Positions 42,078 to 50,095 of a stretch of DNA of 64,000 nt are shown one piece after another. The stretch lies in assembly GCF_900086585.1 (NCBI RefSeq), contig NZ_FLKM01000009.1, positions 806,001-870,000 of the forward strand. Direction: 5' to 3'. The stretch is from Emergencia timonensis. GTDB taxonomy: Bacteria; Bacillota; Clostridia; Peptostreptococcales; Anaerovoracaceae. The position numbers and the translations under genes are program-made. Within the stretch, counting starts at the first letter, position 1; each line of letters opens with the position of its first letter. The notes beneath the pieces were generated by a model, which searched no databases, was not told where the DNA came from, and saw only the letters and a list, made by a program, of their open reading frames with translations.

Positions 42078-42839
42078 ATGAGTAATGTAAAAACTGCAAT
42101 TGTAACAGGCGCGGCCAGCGGTATCGGACTGGCAATCACAGAAGCCCTCACAGAAGACGGGGTCAAGGTGGTTATGGCGGACATCAACGAGGAAGCTTTG
42201 ATTTCTCATTCCAGACGATTGGGATGCCAATACAAAGTCACCAACCTGACCCTCCGAGAGGACTGCAAAGGATTAGTAGACTATACCATTAAAAATAACG
42301 GACGCATAGATATCCTGGTAAATGTTGCAGGAATTCAAAATGTGTGCCCTATTGAAGAATTCCCTGAAGACAAATGGGACTTGATTATATCGCTGATGCT
42401 TACCGCACCGTTCCTTATGACAAAATACGCTTGGACTTCCATGAAAGAAAACGGATGGGGAAGGATCATCAACATCAGTTCTATTCACGGCCTAGTCGCA
42501 TCTGAATTCAAATCCGCCTATATTTCTGCAAAGCACGGTCTAATCGGGTTGACCAAGACGGCGGCGTTGGAAGGTGGGCCACAGGGAATTACCTGTAACG
42601 CTATTTGTCCGGCTTATGTGAGAACGCCGCTGGTAGAAAAACAGATTGCGGACCAGGCAAAACATCACGGAATCAGTGAAGAAGAAGTATTAACCAAGAT
42701 CATGCTCCAGAAAGCGGCTGTAAAGAAGACCATCGATCTAAAAACGATCGGTGAGGCTGTCAAATTCCTTTGCAGCGATAACGCAGATACGATTACTGGC
42801 ATCGCACTGCCTCTTGACGGCGGCTGGGTTGCTGGCTAA
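42078..42839 (+). CDS. bdhA: D-3-hydroxybutyrate dehydrogenase (SDR family)
   Basis: 253 residues. Cofactor motif TGAASGIG (11-18), NVAGIQ, catalytic Ser in NISSIHGLVAS and Y-x-x-x-K in YISAKHG. The C-terminal part NAICPAYVRTPLVEKQIADQAKHHGISEEEV and TGIALPLDGGWVAG follows the 3-hydroxybutyrate dehydrogenase pattern closely, beyond general SDR similarity. It should oxidise 3-hydroxybutyrate to acetoacetate with NAD+, feeding the CoA-transferase of the same operon. It lies 12 bp after the preceding gene. Confidence 0.9.
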   Translation: MSNVKTAIVTGAASGIGLAITEALTEDGVKVVMADINEEALISHSRRLGCQYKVTNLTLREDCKGLVDYTIKNNGRIDILVNVAGIQNVCPIEEFPEDKWDLIISLMLTAPFLMTKYAWTSMKENGWGRIINISSIHGLVASEFKSAYISAKHGLIGLTKTAALEGGPQGITCNAICPAYVRTPLVEKQIADQAKHHGISEEEVLTKIMLQKAAVKKTIDLKTIGEAVKFLCSDNADTITGIALPLDGGWVAG

Positions 42840-42908
42840 ATGCAAGAAGGGGTTTGGGATGCATTTGTCGTGAACGTTATGATTGATAATTAAGAAGAGG
42901 AGAGAAAA

Positions 42909-44294
42909 ATGATAGGAGTTATAGGAATTATATTATCATTAGGATTGCTCATATACCTGGCGTATAGAGGATGGTCCATTATTTTACTGGCCCCGATCCT
43001 TGCTTTGCTGGCATCAGCCTTTGCGATCTTCGAAGGAGGAGACTTCCACGGACTGGCGATTTATACAGAGGCCTTCATGACCAGCTTAGGCAACTACGTG
43101 AAAGCCTACTTCCCAATTTTTATGCTGGGTGCTATATTTGGAAAACTGATGGATGCATCAGGCTCTGCAGATGCCATTGCAACCTTCATTTCTGAAAAAG
43201 CAGGCAAAGGCAAAGAGCTGTGGGCTATCGTTTTGGCTTGCGCGGTTATCACTTATGGAGGCGTGTCTCTGTTTGTCGCGGCCTTCGCTATTTATCCAAT
43301 CGGCGCGGCACTGTTCAGACAGGCAGGAATTCCGAAGAGAATCTTACCTCCGGCCATTGCTCTTGGCGCTTTCACTTTCACAATGACAGCTATTCCAGGA
43401 ACGCCGCAGATTCAAAATGCGATACCGATGCAGTACTTTGGAACAGACGGTTTTGCAGCTCCGATTCTGGGTATCATCGCAGCAGCAATCATGCTCTTTG
43501 GCGGCATGCTCTGGCTTACATGGAGAAAGAATAAAGCTATGGCAGCTGGCGAAGGTTACGGTGAACATAAAGAGGAAAAACTGACGATTATGGACAGAGA
43601 AAAACTGCCGCCGTTTGGAATTGCCATTGCACCGATTATCCTGGTCATCGCCAGCAACTATATTTTCTCAAAATTTATCTTTCAAGATATGGATGCATCC
43701 TATCTTGAACAGTACGGAACTACTCTGTCAAAGGTCATCGGAGACTGGTCCCTGATCGTCTCACTGATTATCGGCGTACTGGTGGCCATTATCTGTAATT
43801 ACAAAAGAATGGGCAGTGTAGTGGAAGTATTAAAGGAAGGTGTAGCAGGATCGTTTTTGGCAATTATGAACACGGCGTCAGAGGTAGGATACGGAAATGT
43901 AATTAAGACTTTGGCCGGATTCACCATTCTTGCCAACGTAATGTTAAACACCTTTGAAAATCCGCTTATCGGCGAGGCTATTTCATCTTCGGTTCTCGCC
44001 GGAATTACAGGGTCTGCCTCTGGAGGACTTTCCATCGCGCTTGAAACCTTTGCTCCGACCTTCCTGGAAAGAGCGGGAGAGGCAGGAATCAGTCCGGAGG
44101 TACTGCACAGAGTTGCATCGGTTGCCTGCGGAGGCATGGATACTCTGCCACATAATGGAGCAGTTATCACCCTGCTGGCGGTTACGGGTATGTCTCATAA
44201 GCAGTGTTACCTCAACATTGGAATGTGTACAGTTATTATTCCGCTGATCTCATGTGCCGTTATCATCGCACTGGGTTCAATCGGTATAGTCTAG
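42909..44294 (+). CDS. GntP-family carboxylate permease (3-hydroxybutyrate permease-like)
   Basis: 461 residues with about 12-14 membrane segments: MIGVIGIILSLGLLIYLAYRGWSI, FPIFMLGAIFGKLMDASGSADAIATFI and the late ASVACGGMDTLPHNGAVITLL. These are GntP/gluconate-permease family landmarks. Between hydroxybutyrate dehydrogenase and CoA-transferase genes it is most likely the importer of 3-hydroxybutyrate or acetoacetate, as for known hydroxybutyrate permeases of this family. GAGGAGAG lies before the ATG. Confidence 0.87.
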   Translation: MIGVIGIILSLGLLIYLAYRGWSIILLAPILALLASAFAIFEGGDFHGLAIYTEAFMTSLGNYVKAYFPIFMLGAIFGKLMDASGSADAIATFISEKAGKGKELWAIVLACAVITYGGVSLFVAAFAIYPIGAALFRQAGIPKRILPPAIALGAFTFTMTAIPGTPQIQNAIPMQYFGTDGFAAPILGIIAAAIMLFGGMLWLTWRKNKAMAAGEGYGEHKEEKLTIMDREKLPPFGIAIAPIILVIASNYIFSKFIFQDMDASYLEQYGTTLSKVIGDWSLIVSLIIGVLVAIICNYKRMGSVVEVLKEGVAGSFLAIMNTASEVGYGNVIKTLAGFTILANVMLNTFENPLIGEAISSSVLAGITGSASGGLSIALETFAPTFLERAGEAGISPEVLHRVASVACGGMDTLPHNGAVITLLAVTGMSHKQCYLNIGMCTVIIPLISCAVIIALGSIGIV

Positions 44295-44317
44295 GAGATA
44301 AATGAAGGAGAAAACAG

Positions 44318-45031
44318 ATGATTAACAAAATCAAGACTGCTGACGAAGCAGTTTCCGGCATCAAAGACGGTATGACAATCATGGTCGGCGGATTCCTCGG
44401 AACAGGAACACCAGAATGCCTGATCGATGCACTGGTAAAAAAGGGCGTAAAGCATTTGACTGTAATCGGTAACGATGGAGGCCTTCCCGTCGGTACATAT
44501 GGGGCAAAGACTGCCAGAGGCATCGGTAAGCTGCTGGAAGCAGGCATGGTAGACCATATCATCGCTTCCCACGTAGGCATGAATCCGCTGATCGGTGACG
44601 GCATGGTAGCCGGAACCCTCAAGTGCACACTGGTTCCGCAGGGAACCCTGGCTGAGAAGATCAGAGCGGCAAACTACGGACTGGGCGGCGTTCTGACACC
44701 GACCGGCGTCGGCACACCGATGGAAGAAGAGCTGGACGAACTGGACAGACCGAAGAAGGTTCTCGAAATCGAAGGCAGAAAATATCTTCTGGAAATGCCG
44801 CTCCGAGCTGACTACGCACTGTGCAGAGCGTCTATCTGTGACAAGTTTGGCAACTTCAGATGTGATAAAGCGACAAAGAACTTCAACTATGTGATGGCTG
44901 GCGCTGCTGACCACGTAATCCTGGCGAGCGAAAAGGTCGTAGAGATCGGCGAAGCAGATCCGGATACATTTGTAGTTGCAGGTGTTGTTGTAGATACGAT
45001 CGTGGAAGGAGAACCAAAATGGCAGATTTAA
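44318..45031 (+). CDS. atoD: Acetate/butyrate:acetoacetate CoA-transferase, alpha subunit
   Basis: 237 residues of CoA-transferase family I subunit A: MTIMVGGFLGTGTPECLIDAL, the conserved GNDGG, TLVPQGTLAEKIRAANYGLGGVLTPTGVGT and the closing VDTIVEGEPK. It binds CoA thioester with the beta subunit and moves CoA onto acetoacetate. The stop overlaps the beta-subunit start by 13 bp, ensuring equal synthesis. In lysine fermentation the same enzyme pair also balances butyryl-CoA and acetoacetate. Confidence 0.92.
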   Translation: MINKIKTADEAVSGIKDGMTIMVGGFLGTGTPECLIDALVKKGVKHLTVIGNDGGLPVGTYGAKTARGIGKLLEAGMVDHIIASHVGMNPLIGDGMVAGTLKCTLVPQGTLAEKIRAANYGLGGVLTPTGVGTPMEEELDELDRPKKVLEIEGRKYLLEMPLRADYALCRASICDKFGNFRCDKATKNFNYVMAGAADHVILASEKVVEIGEADPDTFVVAGVVVDTIVEGEPKWQI

Positions 45032-45672
45032 AACAGAGAATTGCGAAAAGATGCGCAAAAGAATTTAAAGACGGAGATTTCGTAAACCTGGGTATCGGTC
45101 TTCCTACGATGGTTGCAAACTACATTCCGGATGATATCGTAGTCACACTGCACTCCGAAAACGGATTCGCAGGACTTGCTGAGGCGGCTGAACCAGGTAA
45201 AGAAGATGTAGACATCATCAACTCCGGCGGCGCTTATGTAACCACTGTAGACAGAGTCAACTACTTTGACACAGCTACCAGCTTCGGTCTTGTAAGAGGC
45301 GGACACGTTGCGGCAACGGTTCTGGGCGCTATGGAAGTGGCAGAGAACGGGGACCTGGCTAACTGGATCGTTCCGGGCAAGAAGGTTGCCGGCATGGGCG
45401 GCGCTATGGACCTGGTAGTTGGTGCCAGGGAGTGCATCATCGTCATGCTGCACACACAGAAAGGTGCACACAAAATCCTAAAGAAGTGTACGCTTCCGCT
45501 GACAGCACCTGCATGTGTGAACAAGATCATCACAGAGATGGGCGTCATGGAAGTGACACCGGAAGGCCTGGTTGTAACAGAATTACATCCGGATTATTCG
45601 AAAGAAGACATTCAGGCGGCTACAGGATGTGAGCTGATTTTCAGTCCGAACCTGAAGCCGATGAAAGAATAA
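45019..45672 (+). CDS. atoA: Acetate/butyrate:acetoacetate CoA-transferase, beta subunit
   Basis: 217 residues: VNLGIGLPTMVANY, catalytic Glu in LHSENGFAGL (about 44-53), GGHVAATVLGAMEVAENGDLANWIVPGKKVAGMGGAMDLV and LPLTAPACVNKIITEMGVMEVT. All are standard for the catalytic subunit of family I CoA-transferases. With BdhA it converts 3-hydroxybutyrate to acetoacetyl-CoA, ready for thiolysis to acetyl-CoA. Last gene of the operon; a terminator follows. Confidence 0.93.
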   Translation: MADLKQRIAKRCAKEFKDGDFVNLGIGLPTMVANYIPDDIVVTLHSENGFAGLAEAAEPGKEDVDIINSGGAYVTTVDRVNYFDTATSFGLVRGGHVAATVLGAMEVAENGDLANWIVPGKKVAGMGGAMDLVVGARECIIVMLHTQKGAHKILKKCTLPLTAPACVNKIITEMGVMEVTPEGLVVTELHPDYSKEDIQAATGCELIFSPNLKPMKE

Positions 45673-45688
45673 AACCTTAATTACGCGG

Positions 45689-45728
45689 AAATCCCCGCAT
45701 CTATATACCGTGCGGGGATTTTTCTTTT
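45689..45728 (+). terminator. Terminator of the 3-hydroxybutyrate operon
   Basis: AAATCCCCGCA pairs with TGCGGGGATTT, followed by TTCTTTT. It reaches the 3' end of the convergent azlD and may serve both. Confidence 0.9.
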
Positions 45729-46059
45729 ATACAAATACATACTGTACCAGTACCATATAACAAGCTGTACCGCCCAGAATGCTGAGCAAGTTATTTCTCC
45801 GCCAGATGTGGAGGGCCGCCACCACCGCGATGGCGATGAACTGGGGCGCAAAGCCGCTGAGCGCATCAAAGGTTGTGTTTTTTAAGCAGTAGATGACCAA
45901 GATGGCGATGACAGAAAGGGGCAGCAGGTCGCCCAGCCGTCTGACCATGTGAGAGGGTTCCCCCTTGCGGCCAAAGACGACAAAAGGAAACAGCCTGGTA
46001 AAAAAGGTGAATAGGGCCACCAACAGGACGATGACCAAAGTATGGGTTACTCCTGACAT
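45727..46059 (-). CDS. azlD: AzlD/BrnE-type subunit of branched-chain amino acid exporter
   Basis: 110 residues with about four membrane segments: FTRLFPFVVFGRKGEPSHMVRRLGDLLPLSVIAILVIYCL is the family-typical first half. It works with the larger AzlC partner, whose gene overlaps its start by 13 bp, to export branched-chain amino acids or their analogues. A role in expelling surplus amino acids during protein or amino-acid fermentation is plausible. Confidence 0.88.
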   Translation of the reverse strand: MSGVTHTLVIVLLVALFTFFTRLFPFVVFGRKGEPSHMVRRLGDLLPLSVIAILVIYCLKNTTFDALSGFAPQFIAIAVVAALHIWRRNNLLSILGGTACYMVLVQYVFV

Positions 46060-46772
46060 TCTTCATTCGCCTCCTTTTCACGCGGTTCTTTCTCATCTGC
46101 TTTTTCTGTCTTTACGGTCCAGCCGGAAAGCAATGCCACAGCCAGAATCAGAGACGGCAGAACAAAACTGCCCGGTCCAAAGATAATCAGACAGATGACA
46201 CCGGAGAAGAGACCGATATAGGTTGGAATATGGGAGTCTGCGGCCAGCCACTGTTCCGTAAAAATGACGACGAACAGCGCCGTCATGGCAAAGTCGATGC
46301 CAGTGGTGTCAAAGGGAATGATATTGCCAATCAAATTGCCTGTGACGCTGCCGATAATCCAGTAGCACTGATTCATAGCAGACATGAGAACCATAGTCTT
46401 CTTCTCATTCAAACCAGACGGAAACGTGGTGCCGCAAAACAACGAATAGGTCTCGTCTGTCAGTGAAAAAATCATGTAGGGACGAGCCTTCCCCAGAGTC
46501 TTAAATCGTTCAATAAATGAAATACCGTAAAACATGTGCCGGCTGTTCACAGACAAGGTCATCAAGATGACTGACAGCAGTGAAATACCGCCGCCCAGAA
46601 ATGTGACCATAACGAACTGCATAGAACCGGCGTAGACGATAGTACTGATTAAAAGTGCCCAGGGCCAGCCAAAACCGGCCTGCTGCAGCAGAATACCAAA
46701 AGCGATGCCCAGGGTGATGTAGCCCAGCAAAATAGGGATGGTACGTTTAAATGCAAAATTTAGTTCTTTCAT
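46047..46772 (-). CDS. azlC: AzlC/BrnF-type subunit of branched-chain amino acid exporter
   Basis: 241 residues. The start FAFKRTIPILLGYITLGIAFGILLQQAGFGW and STIVYAGSMQFVMVTFLGGG are hallmark AzlC sequences; SVNSRHMFYGISF follows. Six or seven membrane segments, then a charged tail (KTEKADEKEPREKEANEECQE) that is longer than usual. AAGGGAGA precedes the ATG. A promoter is visible upstream. Confidence 0.92.
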   Translation of the reverse strand: MKELNFAFKRTIPILLGYITLGIAFGILLQQAGFGWPWALLISTIVYAGSMQFVMVTFLGGGISLLSVILMTLSVNSRHMFYGISFIERFKTLGKARPYMIFSLTDETYSLFCGTTFPSGLNEKKTMVLMSAMNQCYWIIGSVTGNLIGNIIPFDTTGIDFAMTALFVVIFTEQWLAADSHIPTYIGLFSGVICLIIFGPGSFVLPSLILAVALLSGWTVKTEKADEKEPREKEANEECQE

Positions 46773-46804
46773 GCGCTGTCTCCCTTACAAAATATCTAAC
46801 CTAT

Positions 46805-46833
46805 ACGATAAAGAAAATCGCGTAAAATGTCAA
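46805..46833 (-). promoter_or_regulatory. Candidate azlCD promoter
   Basis: Minus strand TTGACA (46828-46833), 17-bp spacer, TATCGT (46805-46810). Confidence 0.5.
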
Positions 46834-46957
46834 CAAGAAAACAAAAAACAGGCAAGGCGCTGCTTTAAAAATGGTAATGTCTTAAGGAAGCGTAAAGAAA
46901 ACGTCGGGATGACATCCTGTTACGATAAGTTTACGTTTTTTGGGCACATTTGCACAT

Positions 46958-47170
46958 TCTCGCGTAACCGGATTACTGTGAGAAGGCTTCCACAGGGGGG
47001 TATATCTGATTCCGGTTATTTTTTCTATCAATTTGTCAGCCGCAAAGGCCGTTCACAATTCACAAAAGTAACCGAGAGCAGCATATCCATGGATTCTGCA
47101 GGAAATCATGTCTTATTTCAAGGCGTATGGCGGGATATGGCGTCTGATATCGCTGCAGCGTTACGCGAGA
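46958..47170. mobile_element. 213-bp noncoding segment bounded by 11-bp perfect inverted repeats
   Basis: TCTCGCGTAAC (46958-46968) and GTTACGCGAGA (47160-47170) are exact complements; just inside, AACCGG near 46966 also has a partner CCGGTT near 47013. The open frame across it has no ribosome site. It could be a small non-autonomous element or a relic; the 635-bp stretch 46773-47407 holds no convincing gene. Confidence 0.3.
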
Positions 47171-47222
47171 TCTATTGGACAGCATCAAAAAACCTAACCT
47201 TATTGTAATCAATGCTTGGTGC

Positions 47223-47241
47223 GTACCCCTACCCCGTATAC
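47223..47241. promoter_or_regulatory. GTACCCC-TACCCCGTATAC motif
   Basis: On the minus strand it reads GTATACGGGGTAGGGGTAC and shares GGGTAGGGGTAC with the palindrome at 36401. It looks like a CsoR-type G/C-tract operator, but no promoter or gene is clearly attached. Confidence 0.35.
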
Positions 47242-47309
47242 GTCACGCCAAGAAACGCATCATAGGAAATTATGGACATTTTCAAAAGTGCATCATACTG
47301 AAATAGAAC

Positions 47310-47347
47310 AAAAAACAGGCAGGGCATACCGTGAAAGGTATGCCCTG
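47310..47347 (-). terminator. Intrinsic terminator of the small-protein gene
   Basis: CAGGGCATACC/GGTATGCCCTG stem of 11 bp with a 6-nt loop; on the minus strand TTTTTT follows after GCCTG. Confidence 0.85.
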
Positions 47348-47407
47348 TCTGCCTTAGAAATGACTTAATTGTAAATAAGTAATATGGCTATTTGTTATGG
47401 CTTGCAG

Positions 47408-47641
47408 TTATGCAGCCGGGTCTGCTGAAAATCTGTCTACTTTCGGCAGGTTTTCAGCTAAGAAGCAGGAAATATCATGGGAATCCAGATTTAATCCGAA
47501 ATAGTTGCTGTAAACCAGCAAAAGTTCTTTGTACATTTCAATCTGCGCTGCCCTAGAGAGCGTCTTTGCAATCTGCAAATCGTAAATCTGATTCAGCCTT
47601 CTAGCTAAGATTCTGATTTCTTTTTCTCTTAAGGTCTTCAT
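47408..47641 (-). CDS. Small helical protein of unknown function (77 aa)
   Basis: MKTLREKEIRILARRLNQIYDLQIAKTLSRAAQIEMYKELLLVYSNYFG... appears all-helical, with a basic first helix and an amphipathic second. AAGGAGG stands nine bases before the ATG and a strong terminator follows, so it is very probably translated. I do not recognise a family; general resemblance to small phosphatase or helical regulators such as Spo0E is too weak to name. It is divergent from the repeat array and sigma-54 activator. Confidence 0.6.
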   Translation of the reverse strand: MKTLREKEIRILARRLNQIYDLQIAKTLSRAAQIEMYKELLLVYSNYFGLNLDSHDISCFLAENLPKVDRFSADPAA

Positions 47642-47798
47642 GATGCCGCCTCCTTACTTTTAATCTATATTGAATTTTACTTTTTGGTTTTCTTTGTCTA
47701 TATATAGAGCAAAAGTCGTGCCAACATGAAAATGACGAATTTTCAACGTTTTTTTATAGAAGATGAAACGAAATCGTATCAAAATTTTGCTCTTTGAA

Positions 47799-47827
47799 TT
47801 GAAATCGCATCACTGCCGTGGTATAAT
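47799..47827 (+). promoter_or_regulatory. Promoter at the first repeat unit before the 48-kb activator
   Basis: TTGAAA (47799-47804), 17-bp spacer, TATAAT (47822-47827), with TG before the -10, the same arrangement as at the opu array. Confidence 0.7.
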
Positions 47828-48000
47828 GGTTCCACGATCTTACGGCGTTGCCGAAGTGTAGGAACCAATGAATCATGTGCTTCGATTTTATCTTCAAAGG
47901 AATGCACATGGTATAATGGTTCCACGATCTTACGGCGTTGCCGAAGTATAGGAACCATTGAATCACGACGTCTGATTTTAATTTCAGAGGAAATGTTCCA
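47822..48000 (+). repeat. Two tandem ~90-bp structured repeats upstream of the 48-kb activator
   Basis: Units begin at TATAAT 47822 and 47912 (period 90). Both contain ACGATCTTACGGCGTTGCCG as at the opu locus, but the outer arms are now AATGGTTCC with GGAACCAAT (unit 1, one mismatch) or GGAACCATT (unit 2, perfect), and the second inverted repeat is CATGTGC/GCACATG (47874-47910). Unit 2 loses that second repeat and ends in AGAGGAAATGTTCCATG. The arms differ from those at 1.2-1.5 kb yet remain paired. Confidence 0.75.
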
Positions 48001-48029
48001 TGAAAGAGCGTCTGGAGGTTAACTTATGA
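48000..48029 (+). CDS. Possible nine-codon leader peptide coupled to the activator gene
   Basis: ATG 48000 (MKERLEVNL) follows AGAGGA by nine bases and its TGA overlaps the activator ATG as ATGA. It starts exactly at the position where internal repeat units have ATG-GTA-TAA. Could mediate translational coupling; could be chance. Confidence 0.25.
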   Translation: MKERLEVNL

Positions 48030-50092
48030 GAGATACTTTTGGAATAGAAAGAGTCCTGCAACCGCGGGGAGCCGTTCCTGTGACGGCATGGAAAGTAGAT
48101 AATTCAAAAAAAGTTTTGCCTAATGAAGCCAGAATTAAGGTAGAACGGGTTCACATTGAACTGGATAGCTTTCAGCAGATATGCAGTCAGTGCGATTATG
48201 ATGAATCGAAAGTGATTCAAAGGATCATGGATATCATAGACAAGCGGGGAAAGCTTCACAATCCCTTCACCGACAGCGGCGGTATGCTGTATGGTCGTGT
48301 GGAAGAGATCGGCAGCCGTCTGGCAGAACAATGCGATTATCGAGTAGGCGATGAATATCTCTGTTTGGTGACACTGACTGCCCTGCCTCTATATATTGAA
48401 TCAATAGAAAAGGTAGACTTTAACTATGGCCAGCTGATTGTCAAAGGTCATGCCATCGTCTTTGAAGATACGATGTACTTTGACAGCCACTTTGATGAAG
48501 ACATCCGCTACCTGCTGACGGCGCTGCAAGAGGGCGGCGCCTTTTACAGCATATCTCGCAGGGTAGAAGCGGATATGAGTATCGCAATATTGGGGAAAGA
48601 CCTTTTGACGGCCATGTTGTACAGCGGCGTCATACGGGACAAGCTGGGTGACCGCTGCCGCTTGCTGATGGTAATGGACGACGAAGCTTACGGCTGTATC
48701 CCGGAAGAGGAAGTGAAGCAGGTTCTCGAAGAATATGCCGATGAAGTGGTCTTTGTAGATGTTCGCAATCCGGTGGACAGTTATGCTGAAGTCGTCAAGA
48801 CCATCGGGCAGATGGACATGGTGATCAACTGCATCGATAAGCTGGGGGCGGAAACCCTGAGCATTTTCATGTGCAGGAACAGAGGAACCGTGTATTTTAC
48901 CGGTCTGGCCAACGGTTACATCAAAGCAATACTGGTAGCCGAGAGTATCCGTAAAAAAATCCACGCTGTGGACTTGGATCAGTATTCGGCAGACGAAATT
49001 TCTTTCACCGTATCAATTTTGAAAAAGGTCAGGAGAGAATTGAACCTGGTGGACCATTTGTACAGCAAATATTCCTTCCGACAGGATCTCAGCGCCCGCA
49101 CGGCAGGCATCTTTTCACAGTATGAAGTCAGCCAGGTGGATGACTTTATTTACGCCAGCCATGTTACGGAAGCCATGCTGGAGGAACTGATCAATATTTC
49201 AAAGTATGACTGCAACGTCATCATTCAAGGCGAAACTGGCGTCGGCAAAGAAAAGGTCATGCAGTTGATTCATAAGAACAGCGGAAGAAACGACAAGCCC
49301 TGTATCAAGGTAAACTGTGCGACCATACAGGAAAACCTGGCAGAATCCGAATTTTTCGGATATGAAGCCGGCGCCTTTACCGGAGCTCAGTCCAGCGGTA
49401 AGAAAGGTTATTTCGAGCTTGCCAACAACGGCATTTTGTTTTTAGATGAAATCGGAACCTTATCACTCTCCATGCAGTCCAAGCTGCTGCGCGTACTGCA
49501 GGAGAATCAATTTTACAGAGTGGGAGGAACCAAGCAGATAAACGTCAATGTGAGGGTAATCTGCGCCAATAACATTCCGCTCATGCGGCTGGTAGAAACG
49601 GGAAGATTTCGTGAAGACCTTTATTATAGGCTGAACATCTGTAAGATTAATGTACCGCCCCTTCGGGACCGCAAAGAAGATATCTACGTTTTGACAAAAG
49701 AGTTTTTGTCCAGGTATAATAAGAAATACGGCGTGCTGAAAGAGATTGACGAGAACGGATACGCCGCCCTGCAGAGCTACGACTGGCCAGGCAACGTGAG
49801 GGAGCTTGAAAATACCGTTCATCGTATCGTGGTCAGCAGCAAAGAAAACATGATATCCGGACTAGATATTGAATCACTGCTGAACCAGAATATCTATGAA
49901 GACAATATTTTAGACGCCAAAGGCAAATTTCGCAGAGATGGGAAGATTCATTTTGACCGGGTGATGGAAGACCAGGAAAAAAAGCTGATCTCCTATGCTT
50001 TGAAGAAAGAAGGCACCACGCGAAAGGCGGCCGACTCCTTAGGCATCACCCAGGCCAAGCTGATGCGGATCAAGAAAAAATACCAGCTGTAG
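48026..50092 (+). CDS. Sigma-54 activator with a 3,5-diaminohexanoate dehydrogenase-like sensor half
   Basis: 688 residues. Residues 1-~345 follow L-erythro-3,5-diaminohexanoate dehydrogenase (Kdd) of lysine fermentation: GIERVLQPRGAVPVTAWKVDN, KRGKLHNPFTDSGGMLYGRVEEIG, VINCIDKLGAETLSIF and RGTVYFTGLANGYIKAILVAE. The glycine-rich NAD loop expected near 185-200 reads SIAILGKDLLTAMLYSG, so cofactor binding is probably lost. Then AAA+ with GETGVGKEK (402-410), GAFTGA (449-454), GILFLDEIGT, FREDLYYRL, and a Fis-type helix-turn-helix at the end. Likely binds the lysine-pathway intermediate and activates kam/kdd genes elsewhere (inference). Its stop lies 3 bp from the convergent gene. Confidence 0.85.
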   Translation: MRDTFGIERVLQPRGAVPVTAWKVDNSKKVLPNEARIKVERVHIELDSFQQICSQCDYDESKVIQRIMDIIDKRGKLHNPFTDSGGMLYGRVEEIGSRLAEQCDYRVGDEYLCLVTLTALPLYIESIEKVDFNYGQLIVKGHAIVFEDTMYFDSHFDEDIRYLLTALQEGGAFYSISRRVEADMSIAILGKDLLTAMLYSGVIRDKLGDRCRLLMVMDDEAYGCIPEEEVKQVLEEYADEVVFVDVRNPVDSYAEVVKTIGQMDMVINCIDKLGAETLSIFMCRNRGTVYFTGLANGYIKAILVAESIRKKIHAVDLDQYSADEISFTVSILKKVRRELNLVDHLYSKYSFRQDLSARTAGIFSQYEVSQVDDFIYASHVTEAMLEELINISKYDCNVIIQGETGVGKEKVMQLIHKNSGRNDKPCIKVNCATIQENLAESEFFGYEAGAFTGAQSSGKKGYFELANNGILFLDEIGTLSLSMQSKLLRVLQENQFYRVGGTKQINVNVRVICANNIPLMRLVETGRFREDLYYRLNICKINVPPLRDRKEDIYVLTKEFLSRYNKKYGVLKEIDENGYAALQSYDWPGNVRELENTVHRIVVSSKENMISGLDIESLLNQNIYEDNILDAKGKFRRDGKIHFDRVMEDQEKKLISYALKKEGTTRKAADSLGITQAKLMRIKKKYQL

Positions 50093-50095
50093 CGT

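Noticed and set aside
46738..47208. 156-codon plus-strand frame across the azlC start and the empty region
   Set aside because: Antisense to azlC at its start, no ribosome site, biased composition; at most the last third could be debris of an old gene.
47754..47966. 70-codon minus-strand frame with a repeated peptide (FGNAVRSWNHYT twice)
   Set aside because: The peptide repeat only mirrors the DNA repeat. Unit lengths of 89-91 bp at the other locus break the frame, and substitutions keep base pairing, not codons.
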